This document shows positions 34,273 through 43,734 of a stretch of 64,000 nt of DNA, in pieces. Position 1 is the first letter of the stretch; each line of letters starts with the position of its first letter. The notes under the pieces were generated by a model. It worked only from the letters and a program-made list of their open reading frames with translations, did not search any database and had not been told where the DNA came from. Source of the DNA: Crocinitomicaceae bacterium (GTDB lineage: Bacteria; Bacteroidota; Bacteroidia; Flavobacteriales_G; Salibacteraceae); contig PAVO01000018.1 in the NCBI GenBank assembly GCA_002713215.1, positions 62,001-126,000 on the forward strand, in the 5' to 3' direction. A program made the position numbers and the translations under genes.

Positions 34273-34300
34273 AACCTCGCTTCTGGCGGGGTTTTTTTTT
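34273..34300 (+). terminator. Rho-independent terminator of the lipoprotein gene
   Basis: Stem AACCTCGC (34273-34280) and GCGGGGTT (34286-34293) with a 5-nt loop, followed by T9. Eight pairs including one G-T. The remainder of the 34252-34572 gap holds the tRNA-Gln unit on the other strand. Confidence 0.85.
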
Positions 34301-34367
34301 GAACTTTTTTAGCCGGTAAGTTTATCAGCTACCAGAGTTCGTTTGATAATGATTAAGATTTATTCGA

Positions 34368-34396
34368 ATAAAAAAAAGCCTCACGGAAGTGAAGCT
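34368..34396 (-). terminator. Rho-independent terminator of tRNA-Gln
   Basis: On the minus strand, AGCTTCAC, loop TTCC and GTGAGGCT form an 8-bp hairpin (one T-G pair) followed by a run of T (forward A-run from 34368). It begins 4 nt after the tRNA 3' end. Confidence 0.75.
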
Positions 34397-34400
34397 TTAG

Positions 34401-34473
34401 TTGTCCCACTAGGTCTCGAACCTAGACTCTTCTGGACCAAAACCAGACGTGTTGCCAATTACACCATGGGACA
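34401..34473 (-). tRNA. tRNA-Gln (anticodon TTG)
   Basis: Minus-strand cloverleaf: acceptor TGTCCCA pairs with TGGGACA, the anticodon arm is TCTGG-TTTTGGT-CCAGA with anticodon TTG (reads CAA), and the T-arm is CTAGG-TTCGAGA-CCTAG. The discriminator is A, and the CCA end is not encoded. A -7 promoter element lies 26 nt upstream and a terminator follows, so it is its own transcript. Confidence 0.95.
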
Positions 34474-34498
34474 AAACTTCCCAATAATTTTGGGCCTG

Positions 34499-34506
34499 CA
34501 AAAATA
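34499..34506 (-). promoter_or_regulatory. -7 promoter element TATTTTTG for tRNA-Gln
   Basis: Minus strand TATTTTTG, an exact TAnnTTTG match. A TTTG at 34533-34530 is a possible -33 box, though the 23-nt spacer is long. Confidence 0.5.
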
Positions 34507-34572
34507 GATAAAATTAAAGGTATAAAAAACAAATAATAATATTTCATCAATTAATTAAATTCGCGCCAAACA

Positions 34573-37500
34573 ATGAAAGACATGAATTTCAGAAAGCTAG
34601 ATATTATTGGAGGGTGGATTGCCTTCGCAATTGCAACCTTTGTATATGTATCAACCATGGAACCCACCGTCAGTTTCTGGGATTGTGGTGAGTTTATCGC
34701 ATGTAGTTATAAGCTACAAATTGGTCATCCGCCAGGAGCACCATTGTTTTTAATGATTGGTCGCTTTTTCTCCATGTGGACTGCTCCTGAACAAGCAGCT
34801 TACATGGTAAATCTCATTTCGGCACTTTCAAGCTCATTCACTATTTTATTTTTGTTTTGGACCATAAGTGCACTGGGTAAGAAAATTGTGAAGAAGACTT
34901 CGGAGGAATGGAATACAGGACATACGGTTGCTGTTCTTGGTTCCTCGCTGGTAGGTTCTCTTGCTTATACTTTTAGTGATACGTTTTGGTTTTCAGCAGT
35001 TGAGGCTGAGGTTTATGCGATGTCTTCATTATTTACGGCTATCGTGTTTTGGGCGATTCTACGTTGGGAACAAGTATCCGAAGAAAAAGGAGCAGACCAT
35101 TGGCTAATTTTTATTGCCTACTTAATGGGACTCTCAATCGGGGTTCACTTACTGAACTTACTTGCAATTCCAACTATTGCATTTGTATATTACTTCAAGA
35201 AATTTAAACCCAGTATTAAGGGTACGATTCTTACATTTTTAATTTCTGTAATTATTCTAGGGTTTGTACAAAAGGGTGTAATTCCGGGTATTGTAGAAAT
35301 GGCTAGTAAGTTTGAGCTCGTTTTTGTTAATTCGCTTAACTTGCCTTTTAATACGGGTGCCATACTGCACATAACATTAATGGTTTCTGCGTTGGTTTTT
35401 GGTATTTACCTTACCCACCAAAAAAATTCTAATAAGTGGTTGTTGTTAGCTGTGCTGGTTGCCCTTTCATTCTTGGTAGGATCGGTATCTACAATGGGGC
35501 TTGTTGCCGCTGCAACTGTGACAGCAGTATTTGTTATGATCCCTAAAATTAACTTGAAAGAGGTTAATACAGGGCTTCTTTGCTTAACTGTAATTATAAT
35601 TGGATATTCCTCTTATACCATGGTTGTGGTTCGCTCAAATGCCAATCCACCAATGGATGAAAACGATCCAGAAAATATGTTTTCATTACTGTCCTATTTA
35701 AACCGTGAACAATATGGTGCTCAACCATTAGCCTATGGACATTACTTTAACACTCCTCTTGATAATAAAAAGCCATATATAGATGGTGAAAAACAATGGT
35801 TCCGAGATTTGGAAAACGGTGAATACATTGTGTCTGACGACAAAAAAGGTTCAGTTCCTAATTATGCCAAGGAGTTTATGACAGTCTTCCCACGAATGTG
35901 GAGTCAGGAAGCCAGGCATATCGGAGCCTACAAGAGTTGGTCGGAATTCAAAGGTAAGCCAATTAAATACCGTACGGTAAGTGGAAAAACGGAGACCATT
36001 CGAAAGCCTAAGTTCATGGAAAACCTGAAATTCTTTTTTAGGCATCAGGTCAACTGGATGTATATCCGCTACTTCATGTGGAACTTTGCCGGACGTCAAA
36101 GCGATGTTCAGGGACATTCAAACGTAATAGATGGCAACTGGATAAGTGGAATAGGATTTTTGGACGGCGCCCGACTAGGCTCTCAAAAAAATCTACCCGC
36201 GTTTCTGAGTGATAATAAATCGAGAAACAAGTATTACATGCTACCCTTTTTATTGGGTCTGATAGGCTTGTTCTTTCAGTTCAATCGTTCAAAAAGGGAC
36301 TTTGTTTTAGTAACACTTCTGTTCTTTTTCACGGGAATGGCAATTATTCTATACCTGAATCAATATCCTTATCAACCAAGGGAGCGAGATTATGCATATG
36401 CTGGGTCTTTTTATGCTTACACCATTTGGATTGGATTAGGGGTTATGGGAATTATCAGCTTTATAGCTGAAAAAGTTAAGAGCAATCAGGTTATTGCAGG
36501 CGGGCTTGCTACTCTAATCTGCTTGGTCTCAGTTCCTGGCCTTATGGCCAAAGACAACTGGGACGACCACGATCGATCGAATCGATACACCGCTCTTGAG
36601 TTCGCCAAAATGTACCTCGACAGTTGTGAAAAAGATGCCGTTCTGTTTACTAACGGTGACAACGATACATTCCCGCTTTGGTACGTACAGGAGGTTGAAG
36701 AGTATAGAACCGATGTTCGTGTAGTTAACTTGAGCCTGCTCAATACCGATTGGTATATAAACCAGATGAAACGTGCAGCTTATGATTCAAAGCCAACACC
36801 ATTTACGATTCCGGAACCAAAGTATAGACAAGGAACAAGGGACTATGTACCGGTAATTGACCGAAATGAGAAAAAAGAGTATGTTGATGTCAAGCGAATT
36901 GTTGAATTCGTAACAAATGACAAAAACAAAGCAATGTTGGGTAACCAACGAAGAATGAATTATTCTCCAACCAAACTATATTCTTTGAAAGTGGATACCC
37001 AAAAGGTATTGACCAACGGAACCGTTTCATCAGAAAAAGCAGGCGAAGTTCTTCCTGAATTAAGATGGTCGATAACTAAAAACTTCTTGCTTAAAAAAGA
37101 CATTCTTATGTTGGATCTATTGGCTCATTTTAATTGGGATCGCCCCGTCTATTTTGCAATTACTACAGGGGATGGCGCGTATCTAGGATTGAAGGAATAC
37201 TTCCAGCTTGAGGGACTTGCTTATAGACTAGTACCATTTAAAGGCACAAGCCCAGATGGTCAGACTGGGTATGTAAACAGTGCCATTATGTACGACAACC
37301 TTATGAATAACTTTTCCTATGGTAATGTTAAGGGACGAGATGTTTACGTCGATCATAATATCTTAAGAATGTGTATGAACCTTAGAAACAATTTTGCACG
37401 TTGTGCCGATCAACTTCTAACAGAAGGGAAGAAAGGCATGGCTATTGAGGTCCTGGACAAATGCCAAGAGGAAATGCCAGAATACAATGTCCCGTATAAC

Positions 37501-37788
37501 TATTTTATGCTTCCTATCGCGGAGCTATATTTTAAGTTGGATGAAAAGGAAAAAGGAAAGCAGATCCTGGAAAGCATGTCCAATTCTTATACTGCTGAAT
37601 CCGATTACTACATGGGTCTAAAAACTGAGCACTACAATTCGGTTAAAAACAACTCTCAGCAAGCGGTTTCAATTCTGTATCGAGTGAACTTATTGTCGAA
37701 ACAATATCTTCCTGATGACGAATTAACTGCTCAAATAGAGGAGAATTTTAAGCGCCTTGAAACCGAGTTTTCGGTTAAGCATAAGTAA
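34573..37788 (+). CDS. DUF2723 (TMEM260-like, GT-C) membrane glycosyltransferase candidate
   Basis: A 1071-residue membrane protein. The N-terminal ~350 residues hold many hydrophobic helices and the DUF2723 signature: 'PTVSFWDCGEFIACSYKLQ' (Asp/Glu pair typical of GT-C loops) and 'IGHPPGAPLFLMIGRFFS', then 'WFSAVEAEVYAMSS'. More helices follow near 555-660 with 'YQPRERDYAYAGSFYAYT'. A ~400-residue soluble C-terminus has 'LFTNGDNDTFPLWY' and helical, TPR-like sequence. The human homologue TMEM260 is a protein O-mannosyltransferase (family GT117), so a protein O-glycosylation role in the periplasm is plausible. The Bacteroidota members are widespread and still little characterised. ATG 34573 or 34582 can start it. 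Confidence 0.88.
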   Translation: MKDMNFRKLDIIGGWIAFAIATFVYVSTMEPTVSFWDCGEFIACSYKLQIGHPPGAPLFLMIGRFFSMWTAPEQAAYMVNLISALSSSFTILFLFWTISALGKKIVKKTSEEWNTGHTVAVLGSSLVGSLAYTFSDTFWFSAVEAEVYAMSSLFTAIVFWAILRWEQVSEEKGADHWLIFIAYLMGLSIGVHLLNLLAIPTIAFVYYFKKFKPSIKGTILTFLISVIILGFVQKGVIPGIVEMASKFELVFVNSLNLPFNTGAILHITLMVSALVFGIYLTHQKNSNKWLLLAVLVALSFLVGSVSTMGLVAAATVTAVFVMIPKINLKEVNTGLLCLTVIIIGYSSYTMVVVRSNANPPMDENDPENMFSLLSYLNREQYGAQPLAYGHYFNTPLDNKKPYIDGEKQWFRDLENGEYIVSDDKKGSVPNYAKEFMTVFPRMWSQEARHIGAYKSWSEFKGKPIKYRTVSGKTETIRKPKFMENLKFFFRHQVNWMYIRYFMWNFAGRQSDVQGHSNVIDGNWISGIGFLDGARLGSQKNLPAFLSDNKSRNKYYMLPFLLGLIGLFFQFNRSKRDFVLVTLLFFFTGMAIILYLNQYPYQPRERDYAYAGSFYAYTIWIGLGVMGIISFIAEKVKSNQVIAGGLATLICLVSVPGLMAKDNWDDHDRSNRYTALEFAKMYLDSCEKDAVLFTNGDNDTFPLWYVQEVEEYRTDVRVVNLSLLNTDWYINQMKRAAYDSKPTPFTIPEPKYRQGTRDYVPVIDRNEKKEYVDVKRIVEFVTNDKNKAMLGNQRRMNYSPTKLYSLKVDTQKVLTNGTVSSEKAGEVLPELRWSITKNFLLKKDILMLDLLAHFNWDRPVYFAITTGDGAYLGLKEYFQLEGLAYRLVPFKGTSPDGQTGYVNSAIMYDNLMNNFSYGNVKGRDVYVDHNILRMCMNLRNNFARCADQLLTEGKKGMAIEVLDKCQEEMPEYNVPYNYFMLPIAELYFKLDEKEKGKQILESMSNSYTAESDYYMGLKTEHYNSVKNNSQQAVSILYRVNLLSKQYLPDDELTAQIEENFKRLETEFSVKHK

Positions 37789-37823
37789 ATTATCCTTACC
37801 TGAATTCTCTAAAGGACAAAATG

Positions 37824-37831
37824 TAAATTTG
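37824..37831 (+). promoter_or_regulatory. -7 promoter element TAAATTTG before the deacetylase
   Basis: Exact TAnnTTTG match ending 4 nt before the GTG at 37836, which predicts a leaderless or very short-leader message. Confidence 0.45.
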
Positions 37832-37835
37832 GTCG

Positions 37836-38456
37836 GTGCTATTGTATCATACACCGGACTCTGTTGCTAAACTTTTCCCCCAGGTAGTATTTCATCTTTC
37901 CCGTGAAGAAAAAATACTATACCTAACTTTTGACGATGGCCCTCACCCTAAAATTACCCCGTGGGTGCTTGACCAATTGAATCAGCACAAGGCAAAAGCT
38001 ACGTTTTTTTGCGTAGGTGAAAACCTGGAAAAGAACCTTGATTTTATTCCACGATTGGAAAACGAAGAGCATAAAATAGGCAACCACAGTCATAATCATT
38101 TGAATGGTTGGAAAACCAAAACCCCGGAATACCTAAAGAACGTAACCCGCTTCCAGCAGGTATACAGCGCCCGGTTATTTAGGCCTCCTTACGGAAAAAT
38201 CAACAACAACCAATTGCAAAAAATAGATGAAGCACTACGGGTGGTTCTTTGGGATGTTCTAACTGGAGACTTTAACAAAAAACTGTCGGTCAAACAGTGT
38301 TTTAAGCACATAACCAAATACTCAAAAGCCGGCAGTATCTTAGTTTTTCACGATAGTGTAAAGGCTGAAAAAAAGCTAAAACAGTTGCTTCCAATGGTTT
38401 TATCTCATTACTCAAATCTTGGCTTTAAATTTGAAGCATTGCCAACTTTTGATTGA
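37836..38456 (+). CDS. Polysaccharide deacetylase (NodB homology, CE4)
   Basis: A 206-residue NodB-type deacetylase that removes acetyl groups from peptidoglycan or other GlcNAc polymers. Motif 1 is TFDDGPHP (catalytic base and metal Asp), motif 2 GNHSHNH (metal His pair), motif 3 RPPYGK, motif 4 VLWDVLTGD and motif 5 ILVFHDS. The metal triad Asp-His-His is therefore complete. No signal peptide is seen, so it would act in the cytosol or be exported by other means. The start is GTG 37836 (M-L-L-Y-H); TTG 37842 is the alternative. Confidence 0.93.
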   Translation: MLLYHTPDSVAKLFPQVVFHLSREEKILYLTFDDGPHPKITPWVLDQLNQHKAKATFFCVGENLEKNLDFIPRLENEEHKIGNHSHNHLNGWKTKTPEYLKNVTRFQQVYSARLFRPPYGKINNNQLQKIDEALRVVLWDVLTGDFNKKLSVKQCFKHITKYSKAGSILVFHDSVKAEKKLKQLLPMVLSHYSNLGFKFEALPTFD

Positions 38457-38460
38457 TAAC

Positions 38461-39594
38461 ATGGCAAAGTATTTACTGTTTTTTCTTTTCCTGGGTTGCC
38501 TGGGGTCATGCGCTAACGTGGACGAATTAATTGAAAATGGACAATATGACCATGCCATTCACAAAGGCATTCAAAAATTAGAAAAAACCCCCAACGACGC
38601 TGTAGCTCAAAAGAACGTAATAAAAGCTTACCAACTGGCCCAGAAAATGGATTTGGCCGACCTTAGGTCATTCTATGAACTGGAGGAAAGCCCTGCGACT
38701 TGGGAAATGATTTACAATACCTACGCTAAAATGAAAGACCGGGATCGGCAATTAGAAAATGCTAACCTTTCAGCTCCCCTGGCTTATCATGTTCCTTCCG
38801 GTGAAATGCAAAATGCTCAAAAAAACCTCTGCATTGCGTACACTGACCTAGCAGAAGAACTGATGGAGAAACAGACCAAAATCGGATATCGACAAGCTTA
38901 TTCAAAATGGCAAAAGACACGTCAATACAACTGCGAAATAGATCAACTGGATTCACTAATAAGCTACTGCGTTTCCAAGGGTAAAGTTTCAGTTGCCCTT
39001 CAACTGGATGAACAAAAGGGGGTTAGCATACCAGAGAAAACAAGAATTGACTTATCCAATTTATCCTTTAGCAGGAACAATAAGCTAGGTATGTGGGTAG
39101 ATTATTGGACAAATTATGAAATAGACCAGGAAATAAACTACACGGTTTTATGCACCTTCAACGAAATAACAGTATCGCGAAACCGGGAAAGCGTAGTTAG
39201 TACAGTCGCTGAAAAAAAAATTATTGATCATTATGAAAACAAAAAAAATGCAGAAGGAAAGATAGAAAGGGTCCCTGTTTATAAAATCATTAAGGCTACC
39301 ATTAAGAAATACACTCAACGAAAGGCTTCAACACAAGGGGTTTATTTTTTAATAATTGATAATGAAAAAGGAAGCACCCTATACCAGAAACAGTTGGTGG
39401 CCCGGTTTTCATATGTTTATAATTATTCTACAGCCAGTGGCGATTTACGAGCACTAAGTTCAAAACAAAAAAATGCGTTGAAAAGAAAGAAAAAACCGTT
39501 TCCATCCAATTCTTTTATGGTACAACGGAGTGGAGAAAAGCTGGTTAACCTAGTTTCAAATGAAATATATAGACAAAGAAGGTTCTTTAATTAG
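38461..39594 (+). CDS. Lipoprotein of unknown function with helical repeat-like N-terminus
   Basis: A 377-residue lipoprotein starting ATG 4 nt after the deacetylase stop. The signal peptide ends LGCLGSC (Cys at ~17). Residues ~20-150 are helical and charged, perhaps TPR-like (DHAIHKGIQKLEKTPNDAVAQ). Residues ~190-340 are beta-rich (GMWVDYWTNYEIDQEINYTVL, VYKIIKATIKKYTQRKAS, GVYFLIIDNEKGSTLYQKQL). The tail is basic. I do not recognise the family. It is coupled to the deacetylase and is therefore probably an envelope protein. Confidence 0.72.
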   Translation: MAKYLLFFLFLGCLGSCANVDELIENGQYDHAIHKGIQKLEKTPNDAVAQKNVIKAYQLAQKMDLADLRSFYELEESPATWEMIYNTYAKMKDRDRQLENANLSAPLAYHVPSGEMQNAQKNLCIAYTDLAEELMEKQTKIGYRQAYSKWQKTRQYNCEIDQLDSLISYCVSKGKVSVALQLDEQKGVSIPEKTRIDLSNLSFSRNNKLGMWVDYWTNYEIDQEINYTVLCTFNEITVSRNRESVVSTVAEKKIIDHYENKKNAEGKIERVPVYKIIKATIKKYTQRKASTQGVYFLIIDNEKGSTLYQKQLVARFSYVYNYSTASGDLRALSSKQKNALKRKKKPFPSNSFMVQRSGEKLVNLVSNEIYRQRRFFN

Positions 39595-39596
39595 AC

Positions 39597-42500
39597 TTAA
39601 AAATATGCCCTTACACGCATTGATCCGGTATGTATGGTCTTTGCGTCTTCTGATTGTCTTCCTCCGTAGCTTAAATCCAACTGTAAATACTTACCAATAT
39701 TTCTCTGATAACTAAGTTGCCACGTACCATTAATCCCAGGTAATAATCCATCCAACATTTCATAAGACAGTGAGCTATTTGATGGCTCATTATATGACAA
39801 GTTAATCACATTGGCTTCTGCAACAAAACTTCCTTTCCCTACCTTATTTAGTTTAGTTTCTACACCCAGCTTATGCATTTGACCTAGCTCCCCTTTTTCT
39901 GAATCATTTTTCTTTTCCTGATATTGGTATAAAACTGCAACCCTGAAGCTAACCCCTTTTTGGAACGTAATTTTAGGCTGTATCGAATAATATTGAATAT
40001 TGAAATCCCTTGATGAGGCATAATCAGCCTGGCTAAACTTTCTTCCTAGTTTTCCATCAACCTCGGTAAGGAATAGCCTACCAATATTTACACGTAATCG
40101 AGTGTTCTGGAATACATTTGACCTACTTTCAAAACCATTGGTAAGAAACACCCGGCCCTTGATATCCTGATAAGTCCAATCGATACCATAAACCGGATGC
40201 GTTCGATTGAAATAGACCGTGTTTCTCAACGACGAGCTAAGGGTCAATAGTGACGAGTCCAGGCCTGCACTTGGTAATGGATTGAATCTTGCATCCGCAT
40301 TATCATTTTGAGTTTTTCGATTAATTCTATATGAAAATTGGTTTGAAAACGCACTTATAAATTTTTTAATTCCCTTCTTTTTTCTCCATACCCGGCCTGG
40401 GCTAATCAACACGGTTTGGTTGAACTGATGCGTAAATGCCTTTACATAGTCATCGGTCAAAATTGATATTTTTATGTACTTCTTCTGGTCGTCATAAACC
40501 CCAATTTCAAATTCGTTTATTTCCTTTATACCGTTTTCATTGTAGTCAATCCATGTATATTCTCCTTGACCAGCAGGAACTTCTATAAACTGAAATTCGC
40601 GACCCGCCTCAAGCCCAGAGCCAATTTCATAAAAAGAACTGGCGGTGATCGCTCCTTTTAAAACCCTAAGAGTATACTCCACCCTACTCAACAAGTTTTC
40701 ATCTGGCTTTTGGGTGGTCAGGCTGGTATCCTTAATGCTCAACGTTCGATAAGTGGTTTTACTTGCCAGTTGGATTACTTTGTTCTTTCTCCAGTCAAAT
40801 GAAAGCCCTACACTTTCTCCGAAAGTAACAGGTACTATTTCATTGTTTCGGCTTTTTTCATCATCTCTCTGATTGTAAAATACCTTGTATTGTAACGCTG
40901 CACTATCAGTTGATTTTAGAAAGAATTCACGTTCCCAAAATCGGTACGCTGCCGCAGACAGTGTATCCCCTAACTGATCATTGATCTTATTGTCTTCCCT
41001 GTCATCCCTGTAACCCAGGTTAAAAAAGAAAATACGCTGTTGAATCAGGCTTTTGTGGCGTATAAATTCCGTATTGCTTAAAGAGCCTTTTGAATTTAAA
41101 TAATATCCATCGAAGTCGACCAATAAGCCTTTGTACTTCCAGTCAGCAAGAAGCTCGTGTTTGTTAGCATTGTACTCACCACCACTATAAAACCCATTCC
41201 AACGATATCCAAGAGCTCCTTTTTTTCCATTGGTTAGCTTTAGCGCAGCTTTAGTCAAGTTTTGGTCATCGGTCAAATCAACATCCCTTAGGTTCCAATC
41301 CCGATAGAACTCCACGGTCCTAACCCGTTCTATTTCCGTAAAATATTTACTCCAATGTTCGTATCCGATTTGGGGTGTCAATGACCAATTTCCATTTGTA
41401 TTAAGAGCTATTTTTCGGTCCCAGTTTATCTTTCCCGAGTACCCAATGTCATCGTCCTTATCCTTGTCACTAAACGTGTTAATATCGTTATTGCTTACTG
41501 CCCCTTCAAATGTTAATGCTGAGCTTTTGTTGAAATCGTAATTACCTCCAAACGATATCATCTGCCGTTGTTTCGGTGAAAAAAGTAAAACGACCGGTGC
41601 AAAATTTCCCTGTTTAATTCCTCCTAACGATGGTTGCACCCATTGATAAACCCGACCATTCGCAACCGTGTTTAGCAATACATAATCACCATTTCCCTGG
41701 CCAACCTCAGAAAATGTGACCCGATAAAATGCACTGTCGGGGTTAGTTGAATAAACAAAAACAGAGTCGTGACCCAGTGTGTCTACAATTTTATAGAGCA
41801 CCTCATTTTCGTTATACTCAACCAATCGTGCACCATTTGAAATGGCTTGATCCAAGCTATCTCCAACGCCTGCTAGTATGTCCTTTTGTTCTTCACTTAA
41901 GTCTTGTTGAAGGCTCTGATTCTTAGCATCCTGCTCGGAATACAAGTTGAAATTTAATTTTAGCTTTTTGTATTCATAAAAGTCAGAAAACTGAACAACG
42001 CTCCTCGTATAGTTTTGATCTGAATACTGGAATTCAATGATAATCCTCTTGTCTTTGGTAACTATCTGTTTTGCAGTAAATGATATTTCTGCGGTATTGT
42101 AGTTAATTGTGTAATCCTGATCTTGCCCCCGAGTCAATAATTTGCCATCAATATAAACCCTTTCGGTACCGGAAAGAATGATAATATAAGATTCATTCTC
42201 CTCACCTCTTAATCTATACGGTCCCTGGTTTCCCTCAACCCCCTGAATTATGTTTCTCGAAAATTTTCCACGGGATAATGCACCACTTAATTGAACTTTC
42301 ATCTTTGCAGCTTTGGCCGTATCCATTTTGTTTTTGCCCAGGTAAAACGTAGAAGAGCCACTTATTCCCTGTGCCTTTTTTAAGTATTTCATGAAGTAGC
42401 TGTTCCTCGATTTGATCATATAATCTCCGGCAATCAACTTTGACCGATTATTATAAATCTGAATAAAAACCTTGTCAAAATCTTGTAATTGCTGTGTATT

Positions 42501-43085
42501 ACCTTCTGCTTGTATCGGTATGCTTTCGTCACTTATAGCTGCCATGACGTATAGATTGTCTGCAATTTTCCCATTGAGCTGAAGGTTCATACTTGAGCTG
42601 ACGCTTAGATCTCGGTTGTTCCCAAAACCCAGTCCTCGGGATATACTTCCACTTTTTTCTATTCCACCTAATTCAAAAATGTCTTCCTTGTCAGTCGGCA
42701 CCGCAGTATACTTAAACGGATTCCTACTCTGAAGTATTTTGTTTTGAACGCGGCCTGCATCCTTGTGATGATATTCCTGGTAAAAATTAAAAGGAAAAGA
42801 CTTGTACTCAATCTGAACCTCCTGATTTTTGTATGGAGAGTTTTTGCTCCAGATCAGCTCACCTTTTAATGAATTTACGCTGTAGTGATTACTGTCAATC
42901 AAAATACCATCGACTGTATATAGCTTAACTGTGCCTGGTACAAGGCTCAAGCTATCAATTTTAAGAGTGTCTCCGGTTGATTTATATATTGGTGGCCTGT
43001 CTGGTCCTTGCGATTCCTGACCTACTATTTCAAACGATACCAGGGAAAAACCAAGTATTAGGAAAGCGCATATAGAATCTCGCAT
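39597..43085 (-). CDS. Large outer-membrane protein (SprA-like modules), unknown function
   Basis: A 1162-residue exported protein with ATG 43085 and a signal peptide to about residue 26. Residues ~140-200 carry the modules 'GSISRGLGFGNNRDLSV', 'NLQLNGKIADNLYVMAAIS' and 'IQAEGNTQQLQDFDKVFIQI', and then 'LIAGDYMIKSRNSYFMKY'. They recall parts of SprA-type Bacteroidota outer-membrane proteins, which is a pattern-level impression only. From ~520 to the end there are many amphipathic strands, and the last residues 'GSMRVRAYF' end in Phe, as barrels do. It likely forms a large beta-barrel with periplasmic domains. It has its own promoter and ends 2 nt from the convergent lipoprotein gene. Confidence 0.75.
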   Translation of the reverse strand: MRDSICAFLILGFSLVSFEIVGQESQGPDRPPIYKSTGDTLKIDSLSLVPGTVKLYTVDGILIDSNHYSVNSLKGELIWSKNSPYKNQEVQIEYKSFPFNFYQEYHHKDAGRVQNKILQSRNPFKYTAVPTDKEDIFELGGIEKSGSISRGLGFGNNRDLSVSSSMNLQLNGKIADNLYVMAAISDESIPIQAEGNTQQLQDFDKVFIQIYNNRSKLIAGDYMIKSRNSYFMKYLKKAQGISGSSTFYLGKNKMDTAKAAKMKVQLSGALSRGKFSRNIIQGVEGNQGPYRLRGEENESYIIILSGTERVYIDGKLLTRGQDQDYTINYNTAEISFTAKQIVTKDKRIIIEFQYSDQNYTRSVVQFSDFYEYKKLKLNFNLYSEQDAKNQSLQQDLSEEQKDILAGVGDSLDQAISNGARLVEYNENEVLYKIVDTLGHDSVFVYSTNPDSAFYRVTFSEVGQGNGDYVLLNTVANGRVYQWVQPSLGGIKQGNFAPVVLLFSPKQRQMISFGGNYDFNKSSALTFEGAVSNNDINTFSDKDKDDDIGYSGKINWDRKIALNTNGNWSLTPQIGYEHWSKYFTEIERVRTVEFYRDWNLRDVDLTDDQNLTKAALKLTNGKKGALGYRWNGFYSGGEYNANKHELLADWKYKGLLVDFDGYYLNSKGSLSNTEFIRHKSLIQQRIFFFNLGYRDDREDNKINDQLGDTLSAAAYRFWEREFFLKSTDSAALQYKVFYNQRDDEKSRNNEIVPVTFGESVGLSFDWRKNKVIQLASKTTYRTLSIKDTSLTTQKPDENLLSRVEYTLRVLKGAITASSFYEIGSGLEAGREFQFIEVPAGQGEYTWIDYNENGIKEINEFEIGVYDDQKKYIKISILTDDYVKAFTHQFNQTVLISPGRVWRKKKGIKKFISAFSNQFSYRINRKTQNDNADARFNPLPSAGLDSSLLTLSSSLRNTVYFNRTHPVYGIDWTYQDIKGRVFLTNGFESRSNVFQNTRLRVNIGRLFLTEVDGKLGRKFSQADYASSRDFNIQYYSIQPKITFQKGVSFRVAVLYQYQEKKNDSEKGELGQMHKLGVETKLNKVGKGSFVAEANVINLSYNEPSNSSLSYEMLDGLLPGINGTWQLSYQRNIGKYLQLDLSYGGRQSEDAKTIHTGSMRVRAYF

Positions 43086-43100
43086 GAACACGGTAGAATT

Positions 43101-43108
43101 CAAATCTA
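43101..43108 (-). promoter_or_regulatory. -7 promoter element TAGATTTG for the large outer-membrane protein
   Basis: Minus strand TAGATTTG, an exact TAnnTTTG match, 15 nt before ATG 43085. It argues against a start further upstream. Confidence 0.5.
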
Positions 43109-43209
43109 CGAAAGAGGGAGCATACCATTTACTCATTAATCCTGGTACTTATGCTAATGGTCATGCTATATGCATGAGACTGATAACGTGATAAGAAAGA
43201 TTTAGGTAT

Positions 43210-43244
43210 AAAAAAAGCCAATGGATTTAAATCCATTGGCTTTT
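43210..43244 (-). terminator. Perfect 32-nt palindromic terminator of the ExbB-ExbD operon
   Basis: 43213-43244 is a perfect inverted repeat (16 nt each arm, AAAAGCCAATGGATTT mirrored), with seven T following on the minus strand. It lies 20 nt after the exbD stop. Confidence 0.85.
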
Positions 43245-43263
43245 CGGTAGAAACGCAACATCT

Positions 43264-43734
43264 CTACAAGTCTTTTTCAACTTTTTCCAGGGTCGAGTAG
43301 CTTATTTTTAATGCATTAACTTCTCTAAGCTCCTGTTTAACCTTAGTGACAATACCCATTTGTGTATTTCGATCTACTTTTAATGATGTAGTCAACTTTG
43401 GAATTAAAGCTTCCAATGTATTGTGCCGTTTCTCTTCAATATGTCCTGCAACATCTTCAACGTTTGCAAAAGCATCGTTTAATTGAATTCGGGGCGTTGT
43501 ACCATGGAGTTTAGTATCCGAAGGCTCACCAATATATATATATGTTACCAACGATTTGTTTTCCAGTTTCTTAATTTCAGTTGCTTCCGGTTGATTCATC
43601 TTTACTTTTAAATCAACCTCTCTCATTACGGTTGTAACCATAAAAAAGAAAAGTAGCATAAAAACAATATCAGGTAATGAAGCTGTAGATACAGCAGGTA
43701 ACGCTTTACTACCACTCTTTTTAAACTTACTCAT
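43264..43734 (-). CDS. exbD: ExbD/TolR-family transport protein (second copy)
   Basis: A 156-residue biopolymer transport protein. The single N-terminal helix 'LPDIVFMLLFFFMVTTVMRE' contains the proton-carrying Asp of the ExbD family (S-L-P-D-I-V-F-M-L-L). It is followed by a periplasmic domain. With ExbB it converts the proton gradient into motion for TonB-type or gliding/T9SS machines. It overlaps the first exbD by 8 bp and is the last gene before a strong terminator. Bacteroidota clusters often hold two ExbD homologues, as here. Confidence 0.92.
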   Translation of the reverse strand: MSKFKKSGSKALPAVSTASLPDIVFMLLFFFMVTTVMREVDLKVKMNQPEATEIKKLENKSLVTYIYIGEPSDTKLHGTTPRIQLNDAFANVEDVAGHIEEKRHNTLEALIPKLTTSLKVDRNTQMGIVTKVKQELREVNALKISYSTLEKVEKDL

